DNA of 64,000 nucleotides. Source: Rhodomicrobium sp. R_RK_3. Lineage in GTDB: Bacteria > Pseudomonadota > Alphaproteobacteria > Rhizobiales > Rhodomicrobiaceae. The notes beneath the pieces are model-generated. The model was not told where the DNA came from, searched no databases, and saw only the letters and a list, made by a program, of their open reading frames with translations. The stretch spans positions 37,684 to 101,683 of the forward strand of contig NZ_MWLK01000015.1 in assembly GCF_002198715.1 (NCBI RefSeq). Reading direction: 5' to 3'. The position numbers were made by a program, and so were the translations under genes. Shown here one piece after another: positions 28,117-40,758 of this stretch (positions are counted from its first letter, which is position 1; the number at the start of each line of letters is the position of its first letter).

Positions 28117-28962
28117 GGAAACCACGCGGCGGCAGGCTTCGGCATGCTGGCACAAGAGACACGTCTTAATCTCGTCAGGCTGCTCTCCAGCCATGGCGCG
28201 TCGGGAATGGCCGCAGGCGGGATCGCGCGGGCGCTGGACATCGCGCCCTCCACGCTCTCATTCCATCTCACGGCCCTGGAAAACGCCGGTCTGGTCCAGT
28301 CGACCCGGCAAGGCCGCCAGATCGTCTATGCCGTCCGCTTCGCCGCGCTGCGCGAGCTGATTTGCTATCTGACCGAGACCTGTTGCGCCGGGCGGCCGGA
28401 GCTTTGCGGTGATATCGCAAGACTTCTTCCCAACTATATCGATGAGGAGACGACCATGGTTGCAGCGTTTAACGTCCTGTTCATCTGCACCCGCAATTCG
28501 GCCCGCTCGATCATGGCGGAGGCCATTCTCGAAAGGGTCGGGCGCGGAAAATTCAAGGCGTATTCGGCGGGATCGACCCCGGCCGCCGCGCCGATGCCCG
28601 AGGTTCTCGACCGGCTGGTGATGATGGGCCACGACGTTTCGGGGCTGCGTCCGAAGTCCTGGCACGAGTTCACCGGTCCAAATGCCCCGCGCATGGATTT
28701 CGTGCTGACCCTGTGCGATCCCGGCGACGAGGAAGTCTGTCCCGATCTCGGCGACAAGCCTGTCACGGCGACCTGGCCGTTTCCCGATCCCGCCAAGTTC
28801 ACCGGCTCCACCGCCGAGCGGCTGGTCCTCCTCAATGAGCTGTACGGCATGATCCGCCGCCGCCTCGAAGCCTTCACGGGTTTGCCTTTCGCCACCCTGG
28901 ATCGCATCGCAATGAAGGCTCGCCTCGATGAGATGGGCGAGAGCTCGCCCGTCTCCCGCTGA
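28111..28962 (+). CDS. ArsR repressor fused to thioredoxin-type arsenate reductase
   Basis: A 283-residue two-domain protein. Residues 1-110 are an ArsR/SmtB winged helix ([15 protein letters not shown], then [13 protein letters not shown]). A Cys-rich [15 protein letters not shown] stretch provides plausible arsenite ligands. Residues 116-283 are an LMW-phosphatase-like ArsC with CTRNSARS active loop and [14 protein letters not shown] carrying the resolving cysteines. It would sense arsenite and reduce arsenate in one polypeptide. An AGGAG precedes the internal ATG at 28456 with 7-base spacing, exactly at the domain joint, so free ArsC may also be made. It is first in a run with GAPDH and ArsJ. 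Confidence 0.88.
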   Translation: MEGNHAAAGFGMLAQETRLNLVRLLSSHGASGMAAGGIARALDIAPSTLSFHLTALENAGLVQSTRQGRQIVYAVRFAALRELICYLTETCCAGRPELCGDIARLLPNYIDEETTMVAAFNVLFICTRNSARSIMAEAILERVGRGKFKAYSAGSTPAAAPMPEVLDRLVMMGHDVSGLRPKSWHEFTGPNAPRMDFVLTLCDPGDEEVCPDLGDKPVTATWPFPDPAKFTGSTAERLVLLNELYGMIRRRLEAFTGLPFATLDRIAMKARLDEMGESSPVSR

Positions 28963-29000
28963 TCGGGGATGGTCATCTAACCAAGGATACACCCGGCAAA

Positions 29001-30044
29001 ATGCGCATTGGCATCAATGGAATGGGCCGCATGGGGCGGCTGTCGCTGAGGGCCGCGCTCGGCGGGGTCGAGCGCACGCCCGGCGATCCGCGCGCGGCCA
29101 ACCGCCTCGATATCGTGCATGTCAACGAAGTAAAGGGCGGCGCGGCGGCCACCGCCCACCTCCTCGAATTCGACAGCATGCATGGCCGCTGGCGGACCGG
29201 CTTCGAGGTTCCCGGCGATGACGCCATCATCGTCGGCGGAAAGCGGATAAGCTTCTCGGAGGGCAAGACCCCGGCCGATGTGCCATGGGGGGACCTAGGC
29301 TGCGACATCGTGCTGGAATGCACGGGTAAATTCCTCACGCCCGCCGCCCTGGAGGTCTATTTCGCGCGCGGCGTGAGGCGCGTCATCGTCGCCGCGCCGG
29401 TTAAGGATGCGGCGGCGCTTAACATCGTCGTCGGCGTCAACGACCATCTCTACGATCCGGACCGGCACCGGCTGCTGACGGCGGCCTCCTGCACGACCAA
29501 CTGCCTCGCGCCGGTGGTGAAGGTGATCCACGAATCCATCGGCATCCGACACGGCCAGATCACCACCATCCACGACCCCACCAATACCAATGTGGTGGTC
29601 GACGCCCCGCATAAGGACCTGCGCCGCGCCCGCTCGGCCATGCTGTCGCTGCAACCGACCACGACCGGCAGCGCCACCGCCATCGCTCTGATCTACCCGG
29701 AGCTAAAGGGCAAGCTGAACGGCCACGCGGTGCGCGCGCCGGTGCTGAACGCCAGTCTGACCGACTGCGTGTTCGAGCTGAACCGGCAGACGACGGAGGC
29801 GGAGGTCAATGCGCTGTTCGCGGCGGCGGCCAAGGGCGCCCTGGGCGGCATTCTCGGCTATGAGACCCGGCCGCTCGTCTCGGCCGATTACTGCAACGAC
29901 AGCCGCAGCTCCATCGTCGATGCGCCTAGCACCATGGTGACGGACGGCACGCTGCTGAAGGTCTACGCATGGTACGACAACGAGATCGGCTATGTCTGCC
30001 GTATGGTCGATCTGGCCAATATCGTCATCGGGAAGGGCGCGTGA
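29001..30044 (+). CDS. ArsJ-associated glyceraldehyde-3-phosphate dehydrogenase
   Basis: A 347-residue GAPDH. The NAD-binding start is [20 protein letters not shown], the active-site Cys is in [13 protein letters not shown], the catalytic His and phosphate sites follow in [12 protein letters not shown], and the C-terminus has [14 protein letters not shown]. In this setting it uses arsenate in place of phosphate to make 1-arseno-3-phosphoglycerate, which ArsJ exports and which then hydrolyses outside, a net arsenate efflux known from ars operons. It overlaps arsJ by one base (TGATG) and lies 38 bp behind the arsR-arsC fusion. Confidence 0.92.
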   Translation: MRIGINGMGRMGRLSLRAALGGVERTPGDPRAANRLDIVHVNEVKGGAAATAHLLEFDSMHGRWRTGFEVPGDDAIIVGGKRISFSEGKTPADVPWGDLGCDIVLECTGKFLTPAALEVYFARGVRRVIVAAPVKDAAALNIVVGVNDHLYDPDRHRLLTAASCTTNCLAPVVKVIHESIGIRHGQITTIHDPTNTNVVVDAPHKDLRRARSAMLSLQPTTTGSATAIALIYPELKGKLNGHAVRAPVLNASLTDCVFELNRQTTEAEVNALFAAAAKGALGGILGYETRPLVSADYCNDSRSSIVDAPSTMVTDGTLLKVYAWYDNEIGYVCRMVDLANIVIGKGA

Positions 30045-31336
30045 TGTCCGCCGCCTTGCGCAACTATCTCATCGTCACCGCCTCCTATTGGGGCTTCACG
30101 CTGATTGATGGCGCGTTGCGTATGCTTGTGCTGTTCCACTTCTTCAGGCTCGGCTATTCGCCGTTCACGCTGGCCTTCCTGTTCCTGCTTTACGAGCTGG
30201 CTGGCATTCTGGCCAACCTGGTCGGCGGCTGGCTGGCGGTGCGCTTCGGCATTCCGCGCATGCTGGCCATCGGCCAGGCGCTGCAGATCGCTGGCCTTCT
30301 CATGCTGTCCGCGCTTGATCCCGGCTGGACGGCGGCCACGTCGGTCGCCTGGGTGGTGGGCGCGCAAGGCATTGCCGGACTTGCCAAGGACATTACCAAG
30401 ACGGCCTCGAAATCGGCGATCAAGGCCACCTCGCAGGCCGGCGCGGGGCAGCTCTTTGCCTGGGTGGCGTGGTTCACCGGCTCCAAGAACGCGATGAAGG
30501 GCGTCGGCTTCTTCCTGGGCGGTTTCCTCCTGGAGGCGATGGGCTTCCGCGGCGCGCTGTGGCTGATGGCCGGGCTGCTCGCGCTGGTGTTCGTCGCCGG
30601 GCTGGCCTTGCTGCCGAGCGACCTAGGCAAGGCCAAAGCCTCGAAATCGGTGCGCGAACTGTTCGCCAAGTCGAGTGGCGTCAACCTGCTGGCCGCCGCG
30701 CGGATCTTCCTGTTCGGTGCCCGCGATGTCTGGTTCGTGGTCGGTCTCCCGGTCTATCTCTACGCGGCCGGCTGGACCTTCGTGCAGGCCGGAGCATTTC
30801 TTGCCGCCTGGACCATCGCCTATGGCGGCGTGCAGGCCATCGCTCCCCGCCTCGTCGCCCGTAGCGAGGATGGCCTCAGCCGCGAGGTGCCTGCGGCGCG
30901 CTTCTGGTCGCTGATACTGGTCGGCATTCCGCTGTCGCTGGCGCTCGTTTTGTCGCTCGGGCAGTTTCCCCGGCCCGATCTCATACTGGTTGCTGGCCTG
31001 GCGCTGTTCGGCGTGCCGTTCGCGGTGAATTCCTCGCTGCACTCCTATCTCATCCTGGCCTATGCCGGCTCGGAGAAGGCCGCCGAGGATGTGGGATTCT
31101 ATTACGCTGCCAACGCCTCCGGCCGGCTGATGGGTATCCTCTTGTCGGGCGTGCTCTACCAGCTTGGCGGCATGACCGCCTGCCTGCTCGGCTCGGCGGC
31201 CATGCTCGGCGTCTGCTGGCTGATCACGCTGCTGCTGCCGACCGGGCGCGACGAGGCAGTGGGCGCTACAAGACGGGAGACGCCGCCCTCAACGGCGTCT
31301 CCCTCGAAATCTCGGCCGGTGAGATCATCGGCCTAA
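30044..31336 (+). CDS. arsJ: ArsJ organoarsenical efflux permease, 3' end altered
   Basis: A 430-residue MFS transporter with about 12 membrane helices, beginning [20 protein letters not shown] with [12 protein letters not shown], typical for ArsJ. It exports 1-arseno-3-phosphoglycerate made by the neighbouring GAPDH. The ATG overlaps the gap stop (TGATG). From about 31261 the DNA is derived from a phnC-like gene read in another frame, so the last roughly 25 residues ([19 protein letters not shown]) are not native and the original stop was lost. All membrane helices seem present, so activity is likely retained. Confidence 0.88.
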   Translation: MSAALRNYLIVTASYWGFTLIDGALRMLVLFHFFRLGYSPFTLAFLFLLYELAGILANLVGGWLAVRFGIPRMLAIGQALQIAGLLMLSALDPGWTAATSVAWVVGAQGIAGLAKDITKTASKSAIKATSQAGAGQLFAWVAWFTGSKNAMKGVGFFLGGFLLEAMGFRGALWLMAGLLALVFVAGLALLPSDLGKAKASKSVRELFAKSSGVNLLAAARIFLFGARDVWFVVGLPVYLYAAGWTFVQAGAFLAAWTIAYGGVQAIAPRLVARSEDGLSREVPAARFWSLILVGIPLSLALVLSLGQFPRPDLILVAGLALFGVPFAVNSSLHSYLILAYAGSEKAAEDVGFYYAANASGRLMGILLSGVLYQLGGMTACLLGSAAMLGVCWLITLLLPTGRDEAVGATRRETPPSTASPSKSRPVRSSA

Positions 31337-31654
31337 TCGGCCCCTCAGGAGCCGGCAAATCCACCCTGATCCGATACGTCAACCGGCTGGTCGAGCCGAC
31401 CTCGGGCCACGTCGATCTCGGCAACCAGGAGATCACGGCGCTCGGCTCCGGGGGGCTGCGCCGCGCGCGCCGCAGGATCGGCATGATCTTCCAGGAGTTC
31501 GCATTGATCGAGCGGCTCATGGTCATGGAGAACGAGTTGTCGAGACGCCTCGGCTATACGGGCCTCTGGCAGAGCTGGCTCCGCCGGTTTCCAAGGCCGA
31601 CATCGACAGGGCCATCGGCCTTCTGGAGCGGGTCGGGATCGGCGATCACGCGGC
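31261..31654 (+). pseudogene. phnC-like phosphonate ABC ATPase remnant
   Basis: In one frame the DNA reads [19 protein letters not shown], then [20 protein letters not shown] (Walker A), [14 protein letters not shown] and [15 protein letters not shown], matching the first 120 or so residues of the phosphonate importer ATPase PhnC. The start lies inside the arsJ 3' end, a frame slip appears after [10 protein letters not shown], and the gene stops at a junction with a permease fragment near 31655. The signature and Walker B motifs are missing, so it is non-functional. Confidence 0.75.
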
Positions 31655-31986
31655 GGCGCCTTCATTCACGGCTACGCGCCCGCGGACCTGCTCGCCTCGA
31701 TCATGGGCAAGGATGCCTGGTGGTGTCGGTTCCAGCCGCCGTCATCTTCGGCATCCCGATGTATTCGAACGCGGCAGGGATCATTCCCGTCGTCGAAGCA
31801 TTACTTGGCAAGGGTGCGGCGCTTGGCACCGTGCTGGCCTTCATGATGAGCGTGATCGCCCTGTCGCTGCCGGAAATGATCATCCTGCGCAAGGTTCTGA
31901 GCTTAAAGCTGATCGCCGTCTTCGCAGGCGTCGTCGCCACCGGAATTCTGGCCGTCGGCTTGCTCTTCAACGCGCTCTTCACATGA
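31655..31986 (+). pseudogene. 3' remnant of an ArsP-like permease
   Basis: The fragment starts with [21 protein letters not shown] and, after a two-base insertion at about 31720, continues as [20 protein letters not shown]. Then come [20 protein letters not shown] and a final membrane helix ending LLFNALF. This is the C-terminal third of a DUF318/ArsP-type permease, a family that exports trivalent organoarsenicals. The 5' part is gone and replaced by the phnC remnant, so no working permease is made. Confidence 0.75.
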
Positions 31987-32003
31987 CTCCAAGGATCACG
32001 ATC

Positions 32004-32240
32004 ATGAAAAACATCAAAGTGCTCGGCCCCGGCCGCAAGCGCTGCCAGGCGACCGAGGATATGGTCAAAGCCGAAGCCGCGCGGCTTGGCGTCGACGTCG
32101 CGGTCGAAAAGGTCATGGACTACGCCGCCATTGCCGGATACGGCATCGTGTCGACGCCGGGCATCGTCATCGACGGCAAAGTGGTCCATGCTGGCTGTCT
32201 TCCAAAAGCGGAGGATCTGGCGAAATGGCTGGCGGCGTAA
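32004..32240 (+). CDS. Small thioredoxin-like redox protein with altered CxxC
   Basis: A 78-residue thioredoxin-fold protein of the redox-active disulfide protein 2 type, with a KVLGPGRKRCQAT start, YGIVSTPGIVIDGKVVHAG (cis-Pro region) and a final helix. The family normally has GCxxC at the start of helix 1; here the first Cys is Arg (GRKRC), leaving one active-site Cys plus a Cys in HAGCLPK. It may be inactive, or act through a single thiol. An AAGGA element 8 bases upstream supports ATG 32004. It usually accompanies the permease whose remnant precedes it. Confidence 0.8.
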   Translation: MKNIKVLGPGRKRCQATEDMVKAEAARLGVDVAVEKVMDYAAIAGYGIVSTPGIVIDGKVVHAGCLPKAEDLAKWLAA

Positions 32241-32649
32241 TGCTTGAATACCGGGTCGAGGCCCGGCGGATCGATGCGCATGGCAGCGCCGCGACGACAA
32301 AGGCGGCGGAGATCATGCTCGATACTGATCTTGCCGGCCGGGCCGACGCCTTCAATCCGGCCGAGTTGCTGCTGGCGGCGGTCGCCGCCTGCATGATCAA
32401 GGGCATCGAGCGGGTGACGCCGATGAGATGATCCGGTTCGATCTGCGCGGGGTCGAGGTCAAGCTGCACGGCGTCCGGCAGGATAGCCCGCCCAAAATGG
32501 TCGCGATCGACTACGAGCTGATCGTCGATACCGACGAGACCGATCAGCGGCTCGACCTCCTGCACACGAACGTTCGCAAGTACGGGACCATCTCGAACAC
32601 GGTCGCCGAGGCCACCAAACTCGAGGGCACGATCCGGAGAAAGGGGTGA
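32240..32649 (+). pseudogene. OsmC-family protein gene split by a frameshift
   Basis: The first part (MLEYRVEARRIDAHGSAATT, then FNPAELLLAAVAACMIKGIE) and the second part (IRFDLRGVEVKLHGVRQD, then PPKMVAIDYELIVDTDETD) are the N- and C-terminal halves of one OsmC-like protein. The first frame ends at TGA 32429-32431, and the second starts at ATG 32428. The overlap ATGA could allow reinitiation to give two chains, but a frameshift mutation is the simpler reading. The Cys in AAVAACM is the position of the first OsmC thiol. The first ATG overlaps the preceding stop (TAATG). Confidence 0.7.
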
Positions 32650-32754
32650 GCCGCCCCGCACCTCCTCCCGCATCGGCCCAGGGCACTGTTCGGTGGGGTA
32701 TCTTGCCGTCGCCTTCCCGCCATTCGCGCCAGCAGATGAAAGACCGGGTGCCTT

Positions 32755-35214
<2,460 letters not shown>

Positions 35215-35336
35215 GCCTGGACCATCCAACCCGGGGCGATAAGTGAAGTTTGATCGGTTGCTGATCGGGTCAAAACGAGTTTAGTCTCCCTGAGGCGCGG
35301 GATTTCGGTATTGACGGGCATCGAACGCGATCGGAA

Positions 35337-36041
35337 TCAAGCTGCTCCCCGATCTGCCCGCTCGCCGAGGGAATAGCCTGTGCCTCGAACGGTACGGACC
35401 AGATCCTTCTCGCGGCCGCGGTTGATGGCTTTGCGCAGCCGGCCAATATGCACATCGACCGTGCGCTCGTCGACGTAAGCTTCCCGCCCCCAAACGCCGT
35501 CGAGGAGTTGGGCGCGCGAAAACACCCTGCCCGGACTCTGCATTAAGAATTCAAGCAGCCTGTATTCGGTGGGCCCTAGCCGCACCTCGCGGCCGTTGCG
35601 GGTGACCCGGTGTTCTTCGCGGTCGAGCCGCATGTCGCCGACGACAAGGATGTCGACGATGCACTCCGGGCTCGAGCGGCGCATGATTGCCTTAATGCGC
35701 GCCATGAGCTCGGGTACGGAAAACGGCTTCACCACATAATCGTCGGCGCCGGTGGTCAGGCCGCGGATGCGGTCGGCCTCCTCGCCACGGGCCGTCAGGA
35801 TGATGATCGGAATGCCGCGAGTGCTTCGATTGCCGCGCCATCGGCGTGCGAGTTCCAATCCCGACTGACCGGGCAGCATCCAATCCAGAACGATCAGGTC
35901 CGGCGGATCCTCCGAAACCGCGAGCTCTGCTTCATTGCCATCCGGTGCAACGGTCACCTGATATCCTTCCGCCTCGAAATTGTAGCGCAGCAAGAGCGCC
36001 AGCGACTCGACGTCTTCAACGATCAGGATTTTCGCGGCCAT
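35337..36041 (-). CDS. phoB: PhoB phosphate regulon response regulator
   Basis: A 234-residue response regulator with an intact receiver (acidic pocket in ILIVEDVES, phospho-Asp in LIVLDWMLPG, Lys in YVVKPFSVPE) and a winged-helix domain (LGPTEYRLLEFLMQSPGRVF, TVDVHIGRLRKAI). It activates Pho-box promoters when phosphate is low. ATG 36041 starts MAAKILIVED, the usual PhoB start. It ends the pstSCAB-phoU-phoB run. No phoR kinase is in the window, so it relies on the host kinase or acts as a second PhoB. Confidence 0.9.
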   Translation of the reverse strand: MAAKILIVEDVESLALLLRYNFEAEGYQVTVAPDGNEAELAVSEDPPDLIVLDWMLPGQSGLELARRWRGNRSTRGIPIIILTARGEEADRIRGLTTGADDYVVKPFSVPELMARIKAIMRRSSPECIVDILVVGDMRLDREEHRVTRNGREVRLGPTEYRLLEFLMQSPGRVFSRAQLLDGVWGREAYVDERTVDVHIGRLRKAINRGREKDLVRTVRGTGYSLGERADRGAA

Positions 36042-36066
36042 GGCTTGGGATGGACCGTGCATGGCT

Positions 36067-36786
36067 TCAAGCTGTGGACGATTCAGGCATGACAAAGCTG
36101 GTCGTATCCCCTTTTGGCCGCCGCTCGGTGACGGGCGTGCCCTTGACTAGAAAATGGATCATCTCGGCGATGTTCGTCGCGTGGTCGCCGATACGCTCCA
36201 AATTCTTGGCCCCGAACAAAAGATGGGTGCACAGGCCGATATTGCGCGGGTCTTCCATCATATAGGTCAGCAATTCGCGGAACACCGAATTGTAGATCGC
36301 ATCCAGCTCCTCGTCCCGCCGCCACACCTGCAGCGCTTTTTCGGAGTCGCGCTGCGAATAGGCGTTGAGCACGTCGGTGAGCTGCTCGAGCGACTTGTTG
36401 CCGATATGGCGGATGCCGATCATCAAATTCTTGGGCCGGTTCTCCGCCGCGATCGCCATGGCGCGTTTGGCGATGTTCTTGCCCAGATCGCCGACGCGCT
36501 CCAGGTCGCCCGCGACGCGCACCGCCGTCATGATCTGGCGCAGATCGACGGCCATCGGCTGGCGCCGGGCGATCATCGAGATCGCCAGTTCCTCGACCTC
36601 GCGCTCCAGCCGGTCGATCTGCTCGTCCTGGCGGATAGTCGCCTCGGCAAGTCCGGGATCGCGGTTCTCCAGCGAGTCGATGGCGCGGCCGAGCAATTGT
36701 TCAGCAAGCCCGCCCATCTGGGCGATCTTGGTGTCGAGGGCCTTCAGCTCATCCTCGAAGGCGCTGACGATATGTTCCGTGGGCAT
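36067..36786 (-). CDS. phoU: PhoU phosphate signalling protein
   Basis: A 239-residue all-helical protein with two PhoU repeats, seen in FEDELKALDTKIAQMGGLAE and the second-half FRELLTYMMEDP; both carry acidic metal-binding patches (ERVGDLGKNIAKRA, ERIGDHATNIAEMI). It links PstSCAB activity to inhibition of phosphate-response signalling. The start at 36786 has an AGGAGG element and gives the normal length. The frame is open further upstream but adds only non-family residues. It lies between pstB and phoB. Confidence 0.93.
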   Translation of the reverse strand: MPTEHIVSAFEDELKALDTKIAQMGGLAEQLLGRAIDSLENRDPGLAEATIRQDEQIDRLEREVEELAISMIARRQPMAVDLRQIMTAVRVAGDLERVGDLGKNIAKRAMAIAAENRPKNLMIGIRHIGNKSLEQLTDVLNAYSQRDSEKALQVWRRDEELDAIYNSVFRELLTYMMEDPRNIGLCTHLLFGAKNLERIGDHATNIAEMIHFLVKGTPVTERRPKGDTTSFVMPESSTA

Positions 36787-36820
36787 GTGTGCTGCCTCCT
36801 GGGCGTGCGGGCTTGCCGGC

Positions 36821-37666
36821 TTAACCGAAGCGGCCGGTAATATAGTCCTGAGTGCGCGACTGGCGCGGATTGGTAAAAATCTCAGACGTCTCACCTTCTT
36901 CAACCAATGTGCCGAGGTGGAAAAATGCCGTGCGCTGCGAAACGCGGGCTGCTTGCTGCATCGAATGGGTGACGATGACGATGCAAAAGTTCTGGCGCAG
37001 TTCGTCGATCAGCTCCTCGATGCGCGCGGTGGCGATCGGGTCGAGCGCCGAGCAGGGCTCGTCCATCAGGATGACTTCCGGGTTGACCGCGATGGCGCGC
37101 GCGATGCACAGGCGCTGCTGCTGGCCGCCGGACAGGCCCGTGCCGGCTTCGAGGATGCGGTCCTTCACCTCCTTGTAGAGCCCGGCCTTTTCCAGGCTGG
37201 TGATGACGATCTCGTCCATGTCCGATTTGGTGCGGGCGAGGCCATGGATGCGCGGGCCGTAAGCGACATTGTCGTAGATAGATTTGGGAAACGGGTTCGG
37301 CTTCTGAAACACCATGCCGACGCGGGCGCGCAGCTGCACCGGATCGATCTCAGGATCGTAGATATTGACGCCGTCGATCTCGACGCTGCCGGTGACGCGG
37401 GCGGCATCGATGAAGTCGTTCATCCGGTTCAGGCAGCGCAGGAAGGTGGACTTGCCGCAGCCGGACGGGCCGATGAAGGCCGTTACCGATTTGTCGAGAA
37501 TGTCGATATTGACGTCGATCAGCGCCTGTTTTTCGCCGTAGAAGACGGAAACGCTGCGGCCCACGACCCTGATGCGTCCGGATGTGTCCCCCCGGGCAAG
37601 CAGGCCTTTCGGCGCTGGGGCCAAATTGCCGAAACCGGCCTGATTCAGGTTGGGTCGTTCGTTCAC
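36821..37666 (-). CDS. pstB: Phosphate ABC transporter ATPase PstB
   Basis: A 281-residue ABC ATPase: Walker [22 protein letters not shown]-loop VFQKPNPFP, signature LSGGQQQRL, Walker [14 protein letters not shown], and H-loop IVTHSMQQ. The combination with CLNRMND is specific to PstB. The GTG start at 37666 is preceded by GGAGG with good spacing. The ATG at 37708 would overlap the pstA stop but has its purine tract only one base away. It drives phosphate import with PstA and PstC. Confidence 0.92.
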   Translation of the reverse strand: MNERPNLNQAGFGNLAPAPKGLLARGDTSGRIRVVGRSVSVFYGEKQALIDVNIDILDKSVTAFIGPSGCGKSTFLRCLNRMNDFIDAARVTGSVEIDGVNIYDPEIDPVQLRARVGMVFQKPNPFPKSIYDNVAYGPRIHGLARTKSDMDEIVITSLEKAGLYKEVKDRILEAGTGLSGGQQQRLCIARAIAVNPEVILMDEPCSALDPIATARIEELIDELRQNFCIVIVTHSMQQAARVSQRTAFFHLGTLVEEGETSEIFTNPRQSRTQDYITGRFG

Positions 37667-37701
37667 AAGTGCCTCCAATCTCGGGCGAATGCGGGTTTCG
37701 G

Positions 37702-39366
37702 CTACCATTTCCTCTCAAAGCGCTGGCGCAGGAAGATGGCGATGCCGTTCATGACGACCAGGAAGGCCAGAAGCACCAGGATGGCCGCCGAGGTCCGGGC
37801 GACGAAGCCGCGCTCCGGGCTATCGGCCCAAGCGTAGATCTGGGTCGGCAGGGCGGTCGCGGGCTCCAGCAGGCCGATATTCTCGATGCTCGGGATGAAG
37901 GCGTTCATGCCGATCAGCAGGAGCGGCGCGGTCTCGCCGAGCGCATGGGCAAGGCCGATGATGACGCCGGTCATGATGCCGGGCATGGCCAGCGGCAGCA
38001 CATGGTGCATCACCACCTGATGCTTGGAGGCGCCGATGCCGAGGGCGGCCTCGCGCACGGAGGGCGGCACAGCCTTCAGCGCGGCGCGCGTGGTGATGAT
38101 GATGGTCGGCAAGGTGATCAGCGCCAGCACCATGCCGCCGACCAGCGGGGCGGAGCGCGGCAGGCCGAAGCTGTTGAGGAACACCGCAAGTCCGAGCAGG
38201 CCGAAGACGACCGAGGGAACGGCGGCGAGATTGTTGATGTTGACCTCGATCAGATCGGTCCAGCGGTTCCGTCGCGCGAATTCCTCCAGATAGACCGCCG
38301 CCGCGATGCCGAGCGGAAAGCTGATCAGGAAGCAGACGACGAGGGCGTAGAACGAGCCCACGATCGCGCCCGCCAGACCTGCAAGTTCGGGGAAGCGACT
38401 GGTCGGATTGAGCAGCAATTCTGAAGCAAAGGGGTAGCTGAGCGCGCCCTGCGCCTTGAGCCGGTCGAGCCACTCGAACTGCTTTTCGCTGGCGAAGCGC
38501 TGATTGAAGACCTTCGGCGTCTCTCCCGATGCCAGGGCCGCATAATTGGGCGACAGCGGCAGTTTGAAGTTTTCGAGACGCTGCCCGATGCTGTCGGGAT
38601 GAGCAATGACATAGGCCTTCAGCACATCGGCCACGTCGTCGCGAAGCATCGGCCAGGCCGCGCCGACGGCGTTCGGGTTGCCGAGCGTTGCAAGCAAACC
38701 ATCCGCGATGATGTCGCGGAACCGACCCGCGCCGATATCAGCGCTGCTGACCTTTTGCGGGTCGATCGAGAGGCTGACCTTCATCGCCGCGTCGGCGCCA
38801 CGGCCTTCGATCAGGCCGCGCCCGGCCAGCGCCTCGAAGCGCGATGTTTCGGAGCTGCTGAGAGCGTCGACATAGCGGGGGATGACGCCCTTTTCGAGCT
38901 GATCGAACGGGTCGGACAGGCTCACTTTCAGCTTGATCGTCTGCCCGATCTGCTCGGGGTGGGCGAGCACATAGTCCCGCAGCGCGTATCTGGCTTCGCT
39001 GCTGAAGATATCGGAAAGCTGGCGCTTCTCGGCCGGCGTCTTCGCCTCCGGCACATAGCGCTCGATGGCGGTGTTGAAGATGCGGCGGTAGTTGGCGTCG
39101 GCAAGGTTCTTCGGGTCGATATCGGCGGGGTCGAGCCGTATTTCGAGCGTCGCCTTCGACTGGTAGAAGGCCTTGTAGCCCTCCACGACGAGCGAGCTGA
39201 CCAACGTTCCGAGCAGCCCGATGGCGAGCGCGATCGCGGTCAGCCCGTAGAATTGCAGGCGGCGGTTGGCCGCATAGCGCTTCTTAAGCCGCCGGGCATT
39301 GGCCTCCGACGCCCAGTCTACGCCAAGCCTTGATCCAACGTTCGTATCCAAGGTCGCGTCAGTCAT
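37702..39366 (-). CDS. pstA: Phosphate ABC transporter permease PstA, enlarged form
   Basis: A 554-residue permease. The C-terminal 280 residues are a normal PstA membrane domain with the EAA loop ([21 protein letters not shown]) and six helices. The N-terminal part adds one helix and about 220 periplasmic residues, corresponding to the DUF3333 region common in alphaproteobacterial PstA. ATG 39366 overlaps the pstC end by 8 bp. With PstC it forms the channel for phosphate released by PstS. Confidence 0.92.
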   Translation of the reverse strand: MTDATLDTNVGSRLGVDWASEANARRLKKRYAANRRLQFYGLTAIALAIGLLGTLVSSLVVEGYKAFYQSKATLEIRLDPADIDPKNLADANYRRIFNTAIERYVPEAKTPAEKRQLSDIFSSEARYALRDYVLAHPEQIGQTIKLKVSLSDPFDQLEKGVIPRYVDALSSSETSRFEALAGRGLIEGRGADAAMKVSLSIDPQKVSSADIGAGRFRDIIADGLLATLGNPNAVGAAWPMLRDDVADVLKAYVIAHPDSIGQRLENFKLPLSPNYAALASGETPKVFNQRFASEKQFEWLDRLKAQGALSYPFASELLLNPTSRFPELAGLAGAIVGSFYALVVCFLISFPLGIAAAVYLEEFARRNRWTDLIEVNINNLAAVPSVVFGLLGLAVFLNSFGLPRSAPLVGGMVLALITLPTIIITTRAALKAVPPSVREAALGIGASKHQVVMHHVLPLAMPGIMTGVIIGLAHALGETAPLLLIGMNAFIPSIENIGLLEPATALPTQIYAWADSPERGFVARTSAAILVLLAFLVVMNGIAIFLRQRFERKW

Positions 39367-40738
39367 AGCGTTCCCGGTATTTCTGCACGATCCGAAGTGC
39401 GATGACATTGAGACAGAGGGTGACCGTGAACAGCACAAGGCCGAGCGCGAAGGCAGCCAGCGTCTTGGGGCTGTCGAATTCAGTGTCGCCGATCAGCAAG
39501 GTGACGATCTGCACCGTGACTGTCGTGACGGGTTCCAGAGGATTCAGCGTCAGCGTTGCGATGATGCCCGCCGCCATCACCACGATCATGGTCTCGCCGA
39601 TCGCGCGGCTGACCGCCAAGAGCACGCCGCCCATGATGCCCGGCAAGGCCGCCGGCAGCAGAATTTGCATAATGGTCTCGGCCTGGGTGGCGCCGAGGGC
39701 ATAGGAGCCGTCCCTGAGCGAGCGCGGCACGGCGGTGATGGCGTCGTCCGAGAGCGAGGAGATGAATGGGATGATCATGATGCCCATCACGGCGCCCGCG
39801 ACGAAGGCGCTGTTCGGTGCGGCATCGATGCCGATCGAATTCATGAAATTCTTGAAGGCCGGCGCGACGATCAGGATCGCGAAGAAGCCGTAGACGACCG
39901 TCGGGATACCGGCGAGGATTTCCACCACCGGCTTGATCACGGCGCGAAATTTCGGGTGGGCGTATTCGGTGAGATAGATGGCGGTGAACAGGCCGATCGG
40001 GATCGCGACGAGCATGGCGAACAGCGCGATTTCGAGCGTGCCGAGGAACACCGGTATGGCGCCGAATGCGCCCGATCCCAGGCTCTGGTCCGCGCGCATG
40101 GCGATTTGTGGCTCCCAGCGCAGGCCAAACAAGAAGTCGAGCGGCGAGACCAAGCTGAAGAAGCGCAGCGCCTCGATCAGCAGCGAGAGGACGATGCCGA
40201 CCGTTGTCAGAATCGCGGCGATGGAGCAGGCGATCATGAAGCCGGTCATCACGCCTTCGACGCGCTGGCGGGCTCGAAAGGCCGGCGCGATCCTGGCGCG
40301 GTTGATGACAAGGCCCGCAAGGCATAGCGAGATGGCGGCGGTGAGCATGCTCCAGGATGCGATCAGACGCCAATTCTGGTAACGCACACCCGCATCGAGA
40401 ATGGCCTGATCGGGCTGGCCGAAAATATTGCCGCGTGAGACCTGCTTGATTTCACTGATCAGCAGGCTGACCTGGGCGCTGGACAGGTTGGCGGTTTTTT
40501 CGTCCGGCAAGCTCGCCAGCAGCAGGGCGTCGATCACCGGGCCCTGGAACAGCAGCCAGATCAGCACAAGGATGAGGGAAGGAATGCCGACCCAGGCGGC
40601 GACATAGGCGCCATAATAGCCGGGGCGGGAATGCAGGCTGCGAGCCTCGCCGCCGGCAAGTTTCAGCGAGCGCCGCTGGCCGATGACGTAGCCTGAGAGG
40701 GTGAGGGCCAATATGGCCGCAAGCACGTAGATGAACAT
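39359..40738 (-). CDS. pstC: Phosphate ABC transporter permease PstC, enlarged form
   Basis: A 459-residue permease with a helix at the N-terminus (FIYVLAAILALTLSGYVIG), a roughly 150-residue insert and then the PstC membrane domain, including PTVVYGFFAILIVAPAF and the EAA loop (DGSYALGATQAETIMQILLP). It is about 140 residues longer than the enterobacterial protein, matching the enlarged PstA of the same operon. It follows pstS after a strong hairpin. Confidence 0.92.
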   Translation of the reverse strand: MFIYVLAAILALTLSGYVIGQRRSLKLAGGEARSLHSRPGYYGAYVAAWVGIPSLILVLIWLLFQGPVIDALLLASLPDEKTANLSSAQVSLLISEIKQVSRGNIFGQPDQAILDAGVRYQNWRLIASWSMLTAAISLCLAGLVINRARIAPAFRARQRVEGVMTGFMIACSIAAILTTVGIVLSLLIEALRFFSLVSPLDFLFGLRWEPQIAMRADQSLGSGAFGAIPVFLGTLEIALFAMLVAIPIGLFTAIYLTEYAHPKFRAVIKPVVEILAGIPTVVYGFFAILIVAPAFKNFMNSIGIDAAPNSAFVAGAVMGIMIIPFISSLSDDAITAVPRSLRDGSYALGATQAETIMQILLPAALPGIMGGVLLAVSRAIGETMIVVMAAGIIATLTLNPLEPVTTVTVQIVTLLIGDTEFDSPKTLAAFALGLVLFTVTLCLNVIALRIVQKYRERYD

Positions 40739-40758
40739 GATGACCGACCCTGGCTTGG

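Noticed and set aside
31483..31986. 167-codon frame as a single membrane protein
   Set aside because: Its first half is out-of-frame phnC and permease DNA and only its second half is a permease tail; it is a chimera of two remnants.
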